The notes under the pieces are model-generated. The model was not told where the DNA came from, searched no databases, and worked only from the letters and a program-made list of their open reading frames with translations. From Chitinophaga agri (GTDB lineage: Bacteria > Bacteroidota > Bacteroidia > Chitinophagales > Chitinophagaceae), in contig NZ_CP048113.1 of NCBI RefSeq assembly GCF_010093065.1, positions 496,001 through 560,000 of the forward strand: a DNA stretch of 64,000 nt. Direction: 5' to 3'. The translations under genes were made by a program, and so were the position numbers. Positions 37,377-47,602 of this stretch are shown in pieces; within the stretch, counting starts at the first letter, position 1, and each line of letters starts with the position of its first letter.

Positions 37377-38045
37377 ATGCGCGACAAACGACCTATATTA
37401 ACTGCCCTATCCAATTTCAGAACTAAAGATAAATTTTCCTACAATGAATTTCAGGAAAGAGGATTAAGCCCTTCTGACCCTGATAAGTGTAATGACATGC
37501 AGTTGATCGTTAATGATTGCACTGATGAAATAATTGCCGGAATAACAAATGACCTGAGCAAACGGGAACTGACAAAGATCTTCCGGAACCATTTGCATGC
37601 AGTGAATAAATTCCATTATGATACCGGAGAGCGGGAGTACCTGTGCGATCGTCTTTATGACCTTTCTGTGATCGTAGATGCAGATATCAAACATGATCTG
37701 AATAGCTGGCAGTATGGTAGCGTGTTTAATACGCTGATGCGTATCACCAATTTTCTGAGAGGGGCAGGAAAAGTCGTGGAAGTGAGGCAGCAAAGATGTA
37801 CCGCATGTGATACGATGTTAAAGACTTCCATTATGGGCAGGCAGGAAGGAATACCTGATTATAACTGGCATATCATCAGGTGTGGTGGTTGCAGGGAATA
37901 TAACCTGTCGTCAATCGGGCCTGGTGTGAACGGGTATAGATCTGAGAACTATCAGTTGGTAGAGCAGTTGCCGAAGGCGAATTATAGCGAGGAGGAGGCG
38001 CATGTGCGGTTAGAGCAGATAAAGTATTTCAGGAAGGATAGGTGA
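37377..38045 (+). CDS. DUF4844-like protein with C-terminal Cys pairs
   Basis: 222 aa from the Met at 37377 (MRDKRPILTALSNF); an upstream Met at 37350 overlaps the DUF1877 fragment. Residues 1 to about 130 (FHYDTGEREYLCDRLYDL, DIKHDLNSWQYG) resemble DUF4844 proteins of Bacteroidota, whose function is unknown. Residues about 140-185 contain C-x2-C and C-x2-C pairs (RCTACDTM, IRCGGCRE) that could bind zinc. No signal peptide. It may be one of the small accessory proteins that shuffle near toxin-immunity loci, as its truncated neighbour suggests, but this is inference. Confidence 0.65.
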   Translation: MRDKRPILTALSNFRTKDKFSYNEFQERGLSPSDPDKCNDMQLIVNDCTDEIIAGITNDLSKRELTKIFRNHLHAVNKFHYDTGEREYLCDRLYDLSVIVDADIKHDLNSWQYGSVFNTLMRITNFLRGAGKVVEVRQQRCTACDTMLKTSIMGRQEGIPDYNWHIIRCGGCREYNLSSIGPGVNGYRSENYQLVEQLPKANYSEEEAHVRLEQIKYFRKDR

Positions 38046-38256
38046 GGGGAAGTTGCTTTCATGATACAGGCTGTAAATAAAACGCTAAATCAGACAATAA
38101 CGACGCCCAATACTACAACAAAGGTGTTACACTAATAACCTGACTGCATATTTAACCCTTCCGTTAACAGTTTATTAACCAGTCGGCGTTGGCAATACGT
38201 TATCATTGTAATAACATCGCTTATACCAAAATAGCTAACCACAACATCGCCGGACT

Positions 38257-38508
38257 ATGTTCTCTAACAAAAACACAAGATTCCTGGAGGAAGTACAGCA
38301 GCAGATTCATATTATCAATTTGGAGAATGAAAACCTGAAAAAGAGTTTGCAGGATTGCACCTCACAGATCGACCTCCTGAGGAGAGAATATCCTGGATTC
38401 ATTCATCCTGACTATATGACAAACAATAAGGCAGTAAATTCCCCTGATCAATGGACAATAGATATCATGAAAGGAAAATTTACACGCACCCTGGACCTTC
38501 ATATGTAA
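38257..38508 (+). CDS. Small coiled-coil protein, unknown
   Basis: 83 aa. Residues about 8-45 form a predicted coiled coil (FLEEVQQQIHIINLENENLK, then KSLQDCTSQIDLLRREY). The remainder is short and polar. No family recognised. It stands alone with 211 bases before and 420 after. Coding texture is acceptable, but with this length the call is moderate. Confidence 0.5.
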   Translation: MFSNKNTRFLEEVQQQIHIINLENENLKKSLQDCTSQIDLLRREYPGFIHPDYMTNNKAVNSPDQWTIDIMKGKFTRTLDLHM

Positions 38509-38927
38509 TAGCGGGCTAACAGAACCAAATGTGTCAATGATCAGGTATTAGATCTGAGGCAATCACCATGCAGTTATAACTAGCGCCAATGCTGAAAGCG
38601 GCTGTACTACAGCCACGATTCCCGGCAAGCCAGGTATAGCAGCCGATGTCCTGTATCACTAATAGTAGTGACAGGTATACCAAACCAGCATACCCCAATC
38701 AAAACGCGCCTGTAAGATCGTTGTAGTCCAACATCTTACAGGCGCTTCTTTGATCATATATCACTGACAACCATGCTGTGAGACATATCACATAAATCAG
38801 TATCTTTAATGTACAACGCTACTAACTATTGCTTTTCTCATCCCTTCGTGACCGACATGCACGAATGTCCTGATATGCCCGGATAACCTCAATATTCTCA
38901 ACCACGTGTATCAAATATGATAGTACG
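38509..38927. other. Structured intergenic region, no gene seen
   Basis: 420 bases without a supported gene. It contains several short stem-loops, among them GGCTGT/ACAGCC at 38600-38614 and TCACTA/TAGTGA with CCTG/CAGG flanks near 38.65 kb, and the larger hairpin at 38706-38745. This could be a non-coding RNA or only a run of terminators. Confidence 0.35.
38706..38745. terminator. 13-bp hairpin with extended inner stem
   Basis: Perfect arms GCGCCTGTAAGAT and ATCTTACAGGCGC. Inside the loop GTTG/CAAC adds 4 bp after a single bulged base. TTCTTT follows on the + strand. Likely a terminator. Confidence 0.65.
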
Positions 38928-39416
38928 ATGCCAAAGTCTTTTTACCAGAACATTTCCATTAAATTCCTGGCTGCCGTAGCCGGTGTTATGACACTTGGCG
39001 GACTGTTTGGAGCCATCAACGACGCGCGTGAACTAGTGAGCAATTTCACCATTGCAATATGGGCGACCACCGTTTTTTTGCTCTGCGGTATCATTGCTTA
39101 TTTATTCCTGAAATATTGCAAGCCGGAATGGGGCAGTGGGCCTGGACCGTTGCCGAGAGTGATCAGGTTCGGGGAAAGCATCTATTGGGGACTGGGAGGA
39201 ATGCTGACCCTGATATGGACCGGTGCATTATTAAATGCCGCAAGTGTCGTGGATAGGCCCACAACGGCTACCACCTCTCAGAACGTGACTGCCGATACTG
39301 CTGTAACTTTTACACGTCCGCTATTCGATCGTAATGATAAACGTTTCAGGATACTGATCCTGCCCTGGGTACAGCAGTGTCAGGAAAAGATGCAGCAGAA
39401 TAATTCTATTGGGTAA
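38928..39416 (+). CDS. Hypothetical inner-membrane protein, three helices
   Basis: 162 aa. Three predicted membrane segments: FLAAVAGVMTLGGLFGAI, IWATTVFLLCGIIAYLFL and YWGLGGMLTLIWTGALL. A polar C-terminal tail of about 50 residues follows. No family recognised. Stands alone; the next gene has its own promoter. Confidence 0.6.
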   Translation: MPKSFYQNISIKFLAAVAGVMTLGGLFGAINDARELVSNFTIAIWATTVFLLCGIIAYLFLKYCKPEWGSGPGPLPRVIRFGESIYWGLGGMLTLIWTGALLNAASVVDRPTTATTSQNVTADTAVTFTRPLFDRNDKRFRILILPWVQQCQEKMQQNNSIG

Positions 39417-39420
39417 TTGT

Positions 39421-39438
39421 TGTGAGCGGACGCTCACA
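39421..39438. promoter_or_regulatory. 18-bp palindrome upstream of the methyltransferase, candidate operator
   Basis: TGTGAGCG-GA-CGCTCACA: perfect 8-bp arms with a 2-nt centre, 22 bases before the TAACTTTG box. This form is typical of TetR-family operators. It starts 5 bases after the preceding stop codon, so a short terminator is the alternative, though no T-run follows. Confidence 0.5.
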
Positions 39439-39460
39439 TCCATGGTAAAATGTAATTATG

Positions 39461-39468
39461 TAACTTTG
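39461..39468 (+). promoter_or_regulatory. Methyltransferase promoter, TAACTTTG
   Basis: Exact TAnnTTTG match 19 bases before the start codon. No TTG at the usual spacing. Confidence 0.55.
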
Positions 39469-39487
39469 TTGCAAAAAGGGAAGAGCC

Positions 39488-40126
39488 ATGCTAAATGATA
39501 CCAATAAGCCGGAGTTCTGGGAGACTGCCTTTAAAGAAAAGCAGGAGATGTGGGGTTTTCAGCCGTCAAGGTCCGCCGTAATAGTGAACGACTTTTTTGT
39601 CAGGGAAGGCGTGAGGAACATCCTGATTCCCGGTATTGGCTATGGCCGGAATGCGCAGCTATTCAAAGACAACGGCATGACGGTTACCGGCATAGAGATC
39701 TCTGAGACTGCCATAGAAATGGCTCGGAAGCATTATGGACCGGATATGGTGATACATCACGGGTCCGTCACTGCGATGCCTTTTGATGCGTACAAGTATG
39801 ATGGCATATTCTGCTATGCATTGATCCATTTGCTCGATGGTGAAGAAAGAGCTAAGCTGATCAGCGATTGTTACAATCAGTTGTCCGAAGGTGGATATAT
39901 GGTTTTTACTGTCATCTCCAGGACGGCACAGACCTATGGACAGGGAACCATGATCGGGAAGGACCGCTTTGAAATGTTTGGAGGGGTGAAGATGTTCTTT
40001 TATGACCATACCTCCATTCAGGAGGAGTTTGGGAATGCGGGGTTATTTGAAATAACAGCGGTACAGGAGAACTACCCGTTCTTCCTCATCAAGTGCAGGA
40101 AGGATGGGAGTAGTACTGCCGGATAG
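39488..40126 (+). CDS. Class I SAM-dependent methyltransferase
   Basis: 212 aa. The N-terminus FWETAFKEKQEMWGFQPS is characteristic of the TPMT/TehB-like group. Motif I is ILIPGIGYGRNAQLF (about 44-58), followed by the acidic ribose-binding Glu in VTGIEISETAIEMA. YDGIFCYALIHLL is motif IV. The substrate is unknown; relatives methylate thiols, tellurite or other toxic small molecules. The promoter has an operator-like palindrome, hinting at induction. Its last four codons form part of the long inverted repeat shared with katG. Confidence 0.85.
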   Translation: MLNDTNKPEFWETAFKEKQEMWGFQPSRSAVIVNDFFVREGVRNILIPGIGYGRNAQLFKDNGMTVTGIEISETAIEMARKHYGPDMVIHHGSVTAMPFDAYKYDGIFCYALIHLLDGEERAKLISDCYNQLSEGGYMVFTVISRTAQTYGQGTMIGKDRFEMFGGVKMFFYDHTSIQEEFGNAGLFEITAVQENYPFFLIKCRKDGSSTAG

Positions 40127-40188
40127 TATATAAAAGAAAAGCCTCCGGTTTAACCAGAGGCTTTTCTTTTATATACTATCCGGCAGTA
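40114..40188. terminator. 32-bp perfect inverted repeat between methyltransferase and katG
   Basis: Arms 40114-40145 and 40157-40188 are exact reverse complements, with an 11-nt loop. Each transcript ends with a T-rich or A/T-rich stretch inside the arm (AAAAGAAAAG / CTTTTCTTTT). The left arm includes the last codons and stop of the methyltransferase, and the right arm ends 1 base before the katG stop codon. It must stop both convergent genes. Confidence 0.9.
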
Positions 40189-40189
40189 A

Positions 40190-42972
<2,783 letters not shown>

Positions 42973-42980
42973 TATCTTTG
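42973..42980 (+). promoter_or_regulatory. Amidohydrolase promoter, TATCTTTG
   Basis: Exact TAnnTTTG match. The transcript would start near 42986, 13 bases before the ATG at 42999. This decides the start: any earlier Met would not be transcribed. Confidence 0.6.
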
Positions 42981-42998
42981 GCCAAAAGATTAACAACT

Positions 42999-44339
42999 AT
43001 GCGCGCGACAAATATCTCCAGAAAGGATTTTATCAGGAATTCGGCTATGGCCACCCTGGGACTTGGCCTCACCCCTTCATTACTCGCCACGGCCCACGCT
43101 GAAGCGCCGGCAGGGGACGGACCATCTGCTACGGGAGGCAAAAAGACGAAATGGAAGAATGTCAGACTGGAAACAGGATTTGAATATGAAGGAGAGGAGG
43201 TCATCGCTACAAAAACGGACTTATTTTGTATAGAAGCAGCCGATGGCCGGATCACGGCCATATCGCCTAATGACCCGAAAGCCAATGCGACTGATGCAAA
43301 AGGATGGCTCATGCTGCCGGCTTTTAAAGATATGCATATCCACCTGGACAAGACGTTCTACGGTGGTCCCTGGAAGGCCGCCAGAAAGAAGACAAACGGC
43401 GTCAAAGGCATGATCGCACTGGAACAGCAGATCCTTCCGGACATGCTCAGGACCTCCACCGCTCATGCCGAAAGGACTATCGAACTGTTACAGTCCTGTG
43501 GCTCCGGTTTCGCCAGAAGCCACGTGAACATCGAGCCTACTTCCAGACTCGATTCGCTGAAAAACCTGCAAAAAGCGCTGGAGCATAAAAAGACCACCTT
43601 CGGGGCCGAACTGGTCGCCTTCCCGCAACATGGCCTGTTCTATACCGACTCCGTGCCTTACATGAAGGAAGCGGCTACAATGGATATTGATTTTATCGGT
43701 GGCGTTGATCCGTTCTCTCTGGATGGCGAGATCGCTAAACCAATGGACTTTATCGTAAAACTTGCCCTTGATAACAATAAAGGCATCGATATACACCTGC
43801 ACGAATCCGGAGAGTCCGGTCTGAAGACGGTAGAATACCTCATCGACAGGGTCAATGAGAACCCTGTGCTGAAAGGCAAAACCTTCCTCAGCCACTGTTT
43901 TGTACTGGCCAAACTGGAAAAGGCCAAACAGGAGGAAATAGCAGATAGGCTGGCACAGGCGCAGATAGGTATCATGTCTACCATTCCCTTCGGTGGACTG
44001 ATCATGCCTATCCCTACCCTCTATAAATATGGGGTGACTGTCGGCACGGGTAATGACAGCATCATTGACCACTGGAATACCTGGGGACTGGGTAGCGTAT
44101 TGCAAAAGGCAAACGTGATGGCTCAGCTATATGGTTACGCTACTGAGTTCCTGTTGTCCAGAAGTCTGAAGCTGGCCACCTACAACGTACTTCCGCTGGA
44201 TGATAAAGGCAATCAGCAATGGCCTGAAAAAGGGGATGCTGCGGACATGGTACTCCTGGATGCCAGCTGCTCAGCAGAAGCCGTATCCCGTATATCACCA
44301 GTGAAATCGCTCATCCACCAGGGTAATATTGTTTTCTGA
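42999..44339 (+). CDS. Exported cytosine-deaminase-like amidohydrolase
   Basis: 446 aa from 42999. The N-terminus MRATNISRKDFIRNSAMATL is a Tat-like signal (Lys in place of one Arg), cleaved near ATAHA. The metal ligands of the CodA-like group are visible: HIHLDKT, HLHESGESG, LSHCF and the Asp of GTGNDSIIDHW. Such enzymes deaminate cytosine-like rings or hydrolyse related amides. An export signal is unusual, because CodA is cytoplasmic, so the true substrate may be an extracellular heterocycle. The region upstream of 42999 was excluded on promoter evidence. An AraC regulator lies downstream. Confidence 0.85.
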   Translation: MRATNISRKDFIRNSAMATLGLGLTPSLLATAHAEAPAGDGPSATGGKKTKWKNVRLETGFEYEGEEVIATKTDLFCIEAADGRITAISPNDPKANATDAKGWLMLPAFKDMHIHLDKTFYGGPWKAARKKTNGVKGMIALEQQILPDMLRTSTAHAERTIELLQSCGSGFARSHVNIEPTSRLDSLKNLQKALEHKKTTFGAELVAFPQHGLFYTDSVPYMKEAATMDIDFIGGVDPFSLDGEIAKPMDFIVKLALDNNKGIDIHLHESGESGLKTVEYLIDRVNENPVLKGKTFLSHCFVLAKLEKAKQEEIADRLAQAQIGIMSTIPFGGLIMPIPTLYKYGVTVGTGNDSIIDHWNTWGLGSVLQKANVMAQLYGYATEFLLSRSLKLATYNVLPLDDKGNQQWPEKGDAADMVLLDASCSAEAVSRISPVKSLIHQGNIVF

Positions 44340-44341
44340 TA

Positions 44342-44557
44342 ACAGCTGCTACTGACAACGACGGCCGTACGTCCCTGCAGCATGCAAAGCCAGCTGGTTA
44401 CAATGTCATCATCGAAATACGGAAGGCCGGTAAGCTACAGCTGATCAGCAATCTGCCGTATAGTCCGGAGCCGTTTCCAACTACTATGGAGGCGGCTTTC
44501 GGCATTATATGCCCGCTATCGGTCGCGTGCGTAGCAGCCAAATTGTTTTTTGCCTAA
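44342..44557 (+). pseudogene. Remnant of an ankyrin-repeat protein (C-terminal end)
   Basis: The frame read from 44342 has no start and gives ATDNDGRTSLQHAKPAGYNV followed by IIEIRKAGK (about 44348-44434). This is the form of a final ankyrin repeat (DxxGRTALxHAKxxGYxxIIxxLxKAG). The frame then continues open but without similarity to a TAA at 44555. No upstream part exists, since the amidohydrolase ends 2 bases before it, so it is a decayed fragment. Confidence 0.45.
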
Positions 44558-44562
44558 TTTAG
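44555..44562 (+). promoter_or_regulatory. AraC gene promoter element, TAATTTAG
   Basis: A TAnnTTAG variant followed by CCGC, the same form as at 19066 and 50743. It lies 69 bases before the start codon. Confidence 0.4.
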
Positions 44563-44631
44563 CCGCATAGAGGTAATCCGCGGCTCCTGGTCCGTCAGGT
44601 TACCCTGTCTTCAGCAAACGATATAGCGCAG

Positions 44632-45483
44632 ATGGACTATCAGAAAGATCATTTTCCGGTATTAAGTATTCAGGCGTTCAGTCAGGGTAGATCTGCCGAC
44701 TGTACCGTCCTGTTTCATGAGCTGCTGGGAGAGCGGTCTATCGATGAAGCCCACAAACATGACTTCTTCATTGTAATACTTTTTGAAAAGGGAAAAGGCT
44801 CACACACCATTGATTTCGTGGAGCACACCATCGCCGACTATCAGTTACATATGGTCTTTCCAGAACAGGTGCATCAATGGAAAATAGCGCAGGAAACCGT
44901 CGGCTATCAACTGATGATAGGAAGGGAGCGGTTTGAGACTTTCCTCCCTTATCTCCGTTTCTCCGCGGCTTTCTACCAGCATCACCCGGTGATAGACCTT
45001 GCAGAAGACGTTTTTAATACGCTGCTATACGAGTTTAAGTCCGTAAAAAACGAACTGGAAGCAACCGCCATCTTCTGGGAGCTGATACAGGCCCGTTGCA
45101 GCACGATCGGTCTGCTGATCAGTCGTGTGGCGGAGAACGTTTTCAAAGACCTGGATAGCTATAGCTCCAACGCGATCCTTCCCCGTTTTATCAGTTTGAC
45201 CGACAGGCATTTTAAAGCACAACGGTCTGTCGCCTTCTACGCCAGTGAGATCGGGATCTCTGCTAACTATCTGAATATGGTCTGCAAAAAGCAACTGAAC
45301 GTCTCTGCCTCGTCCCTGATCCAGAACAGGGTACTGCTGGAGGCTAAACGATTACTGAAAGCATCTGAAATGACGGTGAAAGAGATCGTATTTGACCTGG
45401 GCTTTTATGATCATGCCAACTTCTCAAAGTTTTTCAAGTCCCACACGGGCATGACCCCTTCTGAATTTAAAGAACTGAAGTGA
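44632..45483 (+). CDS. AraC-family transcriptional regulator
   Basis: 283 aa. An N-terminal cupin (residues about 15-150; DEAHKHDFFIVILFEKGKGSH, HMVFPEQVHQW) should sense a small molecule. The C-terminal 100 residues are the paired helix-turn-helix (VAFYASEIGISANYLNMVCK; TVKEIVFDLGFYDHANFSKF, FKSHTGMTPSEFK). Its target may be the amidohydrolase upstream, in the same direction but separated by 292 bases with a pseudogene, or a distant gene. Confidence 0.9.
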   Translation: MDYQKDHFPVLSIQAFSQGRSADCTVLFHELLGERSIDEAHKHDFFIVILFEKGKGSHTIDFVEHTIADYQLHMVFPEQVHQWKIAQETVGYQLMIGRERFETFLPYLRFSAAFYQHHPVIDLAEDVFNTLLYEFKSVKNELEATAIFWELIQARCSTIGLLISRVAENVFKDLDSYSSNAILPRFISLTDRHFKAQRSVAFYASEIGISANYLNMVCKKQLNVSASSLIQNRVLLEAKRLLKASEMTVKEIVFDLGFYDHANFSKFFKSHTGMTPSEFKELK

Positions 45484-45565
45484 CAACATAGATTTGCCGG
45501 TTGTAATACAAAAAGCTATCTTGGTTTCTTCAAACCATTTACCTATACATTAGCAATTTACAACA

Positions 45566-45946
45566 ATGGGACTTTTCTCCGGATTACTCGGCAATGCTGG
45601 CGCTGTAGACCAGGCGCAGCTCATCAAAGATTATGGCAAACTCCTGACTCCAAACGAAAGCATTGAACTGGGGTTCAAACTCATCAGGGACACATTCATC
45701 TTCACAAACAAACGTCTTATCCTGGTTGACAAGCAGGGTATTACCGGCAGCAAAGTGGAATACCTGAGCATTACCTACAAAAGCATTTCCCGCTTTAGTA
45801 TCGAAACGGCCGGCACATTTGACCTGGACGCAGAACTGAAGATCTGGATCTCCAGTGAAGTACAACCCAGCATCCGCAAACAGTTTAATAAGTCTGTGGA
45901 TGTATATGAAGTACAGAAGGTACTGGCCCAGCATGTACTGGGATAA
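45566..45946 (+). CDS. Bacterial PH-domain protein
   Basis: 126 aa, fully occupied by a bacterial pleckstrin-homology fold: DTFIFTNKRLILVDKQGITG and YLSITYKSISRFSIETAG are diagnostic. No signal or membrane segment. These proteins are common and uncharacterised; some are linked to stress or phage response. Single gene with a strong terminator. Confidence 0.88.
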   Translation: MGLFSGLLGNAGAVDQAQLIKDYGKLLTPNESIELGFKLIRDTFIFTNKRLILVDKQGITGSKVEYLSITYKSISRFSIETAGTFDLDAELKIWISSEVQPSIRKQFNKSVDVYEVQKVLAQHVLG

Positions 45947-45966
45947 TCCCTTTGACCTCACCGTAT

Positions 45967-46013
45967 TTAAAAGCAACAGGCCGGAATCATCATTTCCGGC
46001 CTGTTGCTTTTAA
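45967..46013. terminator. Bidirectional terminator between PH-domain and lipoprotein genes
   Basis: Perfect 20-bp arms (45967-45986, 45994-46013), loop TCATCAT, A-run and T-run at the outer ends. Confidence 0.9.
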
Positions 46014-46035
46014 TATAGTTGCTACCGGCCTTTTC

Positions 46036-46719
46036 CTACGGACAGTTACATTTCTTCTTTATTGGCTCCAGGACATCATCCAGCCATTTATTGGTCACCG
46101 TACATATATTGCTGCCATCAGGATGGTTGCAGCTGATGTATTCTTCCGAGATGACTGTTTTCGTCGCAGGGTCGGGATGCATATTCGCCAGGTTCCTTGT
46201 CTCTATATGTGGTGTGATCTTTTTCTGTTCGCCGTCAATCGTCAGCAGTAGCCCGCTCGATAGCACATATCCGCTGGATGCCAGTTCCTGAATATAGATG
46301 TCCGTTTGACCGTCGAAGTTATAGTCATCATATGTGGCATGAAAATACAGTTGTCCCAGTGCGTATCCTTCAATGCTGTCTTTTAGCTGCCAGGTATTAT
46401 TTTGTAAACTATATAGTTTTATGAGGTAGGTGCTATCCCTCGGTGCACAAAAGAACAGCGCATTCCGTTCATTTTTACTGAGGAAATAACCCGACTTGAA
46501 AAAGACAAATGGCTCCGGAGAGTGGCTGCCATACTCGACGGTGTCCGTAGTCAGCGAGCTGTCAAGCAGTTTCTCCAATGTACCTGCCAGGAATGCGGAC
46601 GTTGACCCGGGCGCAGGGATAGGAGGGCCTTTGTCTGCCTGTGGCGATTGGCAGGCGTAATGAGCGCCAGTCAGCAGGAGAATACCTAAGGTGGTCATAG
46701 CAGACCTGAGGACATGCAT
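46036..46719 (-). CDS. Lipoprotein, possibly XAC2610-like
   Basis: 227 aa from the Met at 46719, which gives a clean lipoprotein signal (lipobox HYAC); a Met 42 bases upstream would put the signal too deep. The middle shows DDYNFDGQTDIYIQELASSG, a calcium-loop-like FG-GAP/XAC2610 pattern. The end is Cys-rich (CNHPDGSNIC, KKKCNCP). Function unknown. It follows the 256-aa barrel gene by 38 bases, and the two are likely co-transcribed. Confidence 0.6.
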   Translation of the reverse strand: MHVLRSAMTTLGILLLTGAHYACQSPQADKGPPIPAPGSTSAFLAGTLEKLLDSSLTTDTVEYGSHSPEPFVFFKSGYFLSKNERNALFFCAPRDSTYLIKLYSLQNNTWQLKDSIEGYALGQLYFHATYDDYNFDGQTDIYIQELASSGYVLSSGLLLTIDGEQKKITPHIETRNLANMHPDPATKTVISEEYISCNHPDGSNICTVTNKWLDDVLEPIKKKCNCP

Positions 46720-46757
46720 AATATAGTTGTTGTGGAGTGATAATATTGCCGGGGGAG

Positions 46758-47528
46758 TCATCGAAACAGGCTGCTTACCTTGTAACTTACGCCCGCCTGT
46801 AACTGTAATGCTTTGCTTTTATCCCGCAGTTCTTCGTACGTACCTTCTTTCTTATAAAGTGAGTTGAAGAAATACTGAGCGCCAACCATCATCTCCAGTT
46901 GCTTCACTACCGCAAAACGCATATTGAAATGACCACCCCACACCAGCCGCCGGGCATCGCCCTTTGTTTCAAATGTACCGCCGGAAGCGGCGCCTGTACT
47001 GGCATCATAACGAACGATCACGTTGCTGAATTGTTTGTCGATGAGGTAATTAAATACAGGGCCTGCCTGTACCGAAAACCGACCCAAGGACCGCGTTACA
47101 TTCAACGGACGGGCAGTCACGTAGGTAAACCGTGTATCTCCATGTTTTTTCGAAAGTTCGCTTAAATACATGGGCCTGTTTTCCGCTGATTGCCCCATAT
47201 AGGTGTCATAGTCATATTTAAGCTGCATAACACCTATGGCGAGGGACCATTTCCAGTGACCGTTCAATGGTTTCACTGCTTCCACTTCAAGGTTAAAGCC
47301 TATCCGGGCATTAGTAGTGGCAGCCGTCTGTGTAACAGCTGGCGGAGAAACGGCATTGTCAATACGGACCAGATCAGGTATGACAAAACGCTCCACATAC
47401 ACGACCTCGTTCCGGAAGTCCGGTAGCAGACTGGTATTAGCACTGACGTTAACTTTCAGCGCTGTTTTCTGGGCGGTCGCAAAAGGGGCACTCAGCATAC
47501 AGATCAGGATAGGTATGGGGAGTTTCAT
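46758..47528 (-). CDS. Outer-membrane beta-barrel-like protein
   Basis: 256 aa with a signal peptide ending near APFATAQ. The rest is amphipathic beta strands (WKWSLAIGVMQLKYDYDTYM, RFSVQAGPVFNYLIDKQF, ending LQLQAGVSYKVSSLFR with a terminal aromatic), typical of small outer-membrane barrels. No specific family. Co-directional with the lipoprotein gene downstream. Confidence 0.65.
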   Translation of the reverse strand: MKLPIPILICMLSAPFATAQKTALKVNVSANTSLLPDFRNEVVYVERFVIPDLVRIDNAVSPPAVTQTAATTNARIGFNLEVEAVKPLNGHWKWSLAIGVMQLKYDYDTYMGQSAENRPMYLSELSKKHGDTRFTYVTARPLNVTRSLGRFSVQAGPVFNYLIDKQFSNVIVRYDASTGAASGGTFETKGDARRLVWGGHFNMRFAVVKQLEMMVGAQYFFNSLYKKEGTYEELRDKSKALQLQAGVSYKVSSLFR

Positions 47529-47560
47529 TTTTCTTTTTAAGATAGAGAAAAAAAACTACT

Positions 47561-47568
47561 CAAAGCTA
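47561..47568 (-). promoter_or_regulatory. Promoter element of the barrel/lipoprotein unit, TAGCTTTG
   Basis: Exact TAnnTTTG match on the minus strand, 32 bases upstream of the barrel start codon. Confidence 0.5.
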
Positions 47569-47602
47569 TCTGATGAGTAACAATACTCTATAGAATTACG
47601 AA

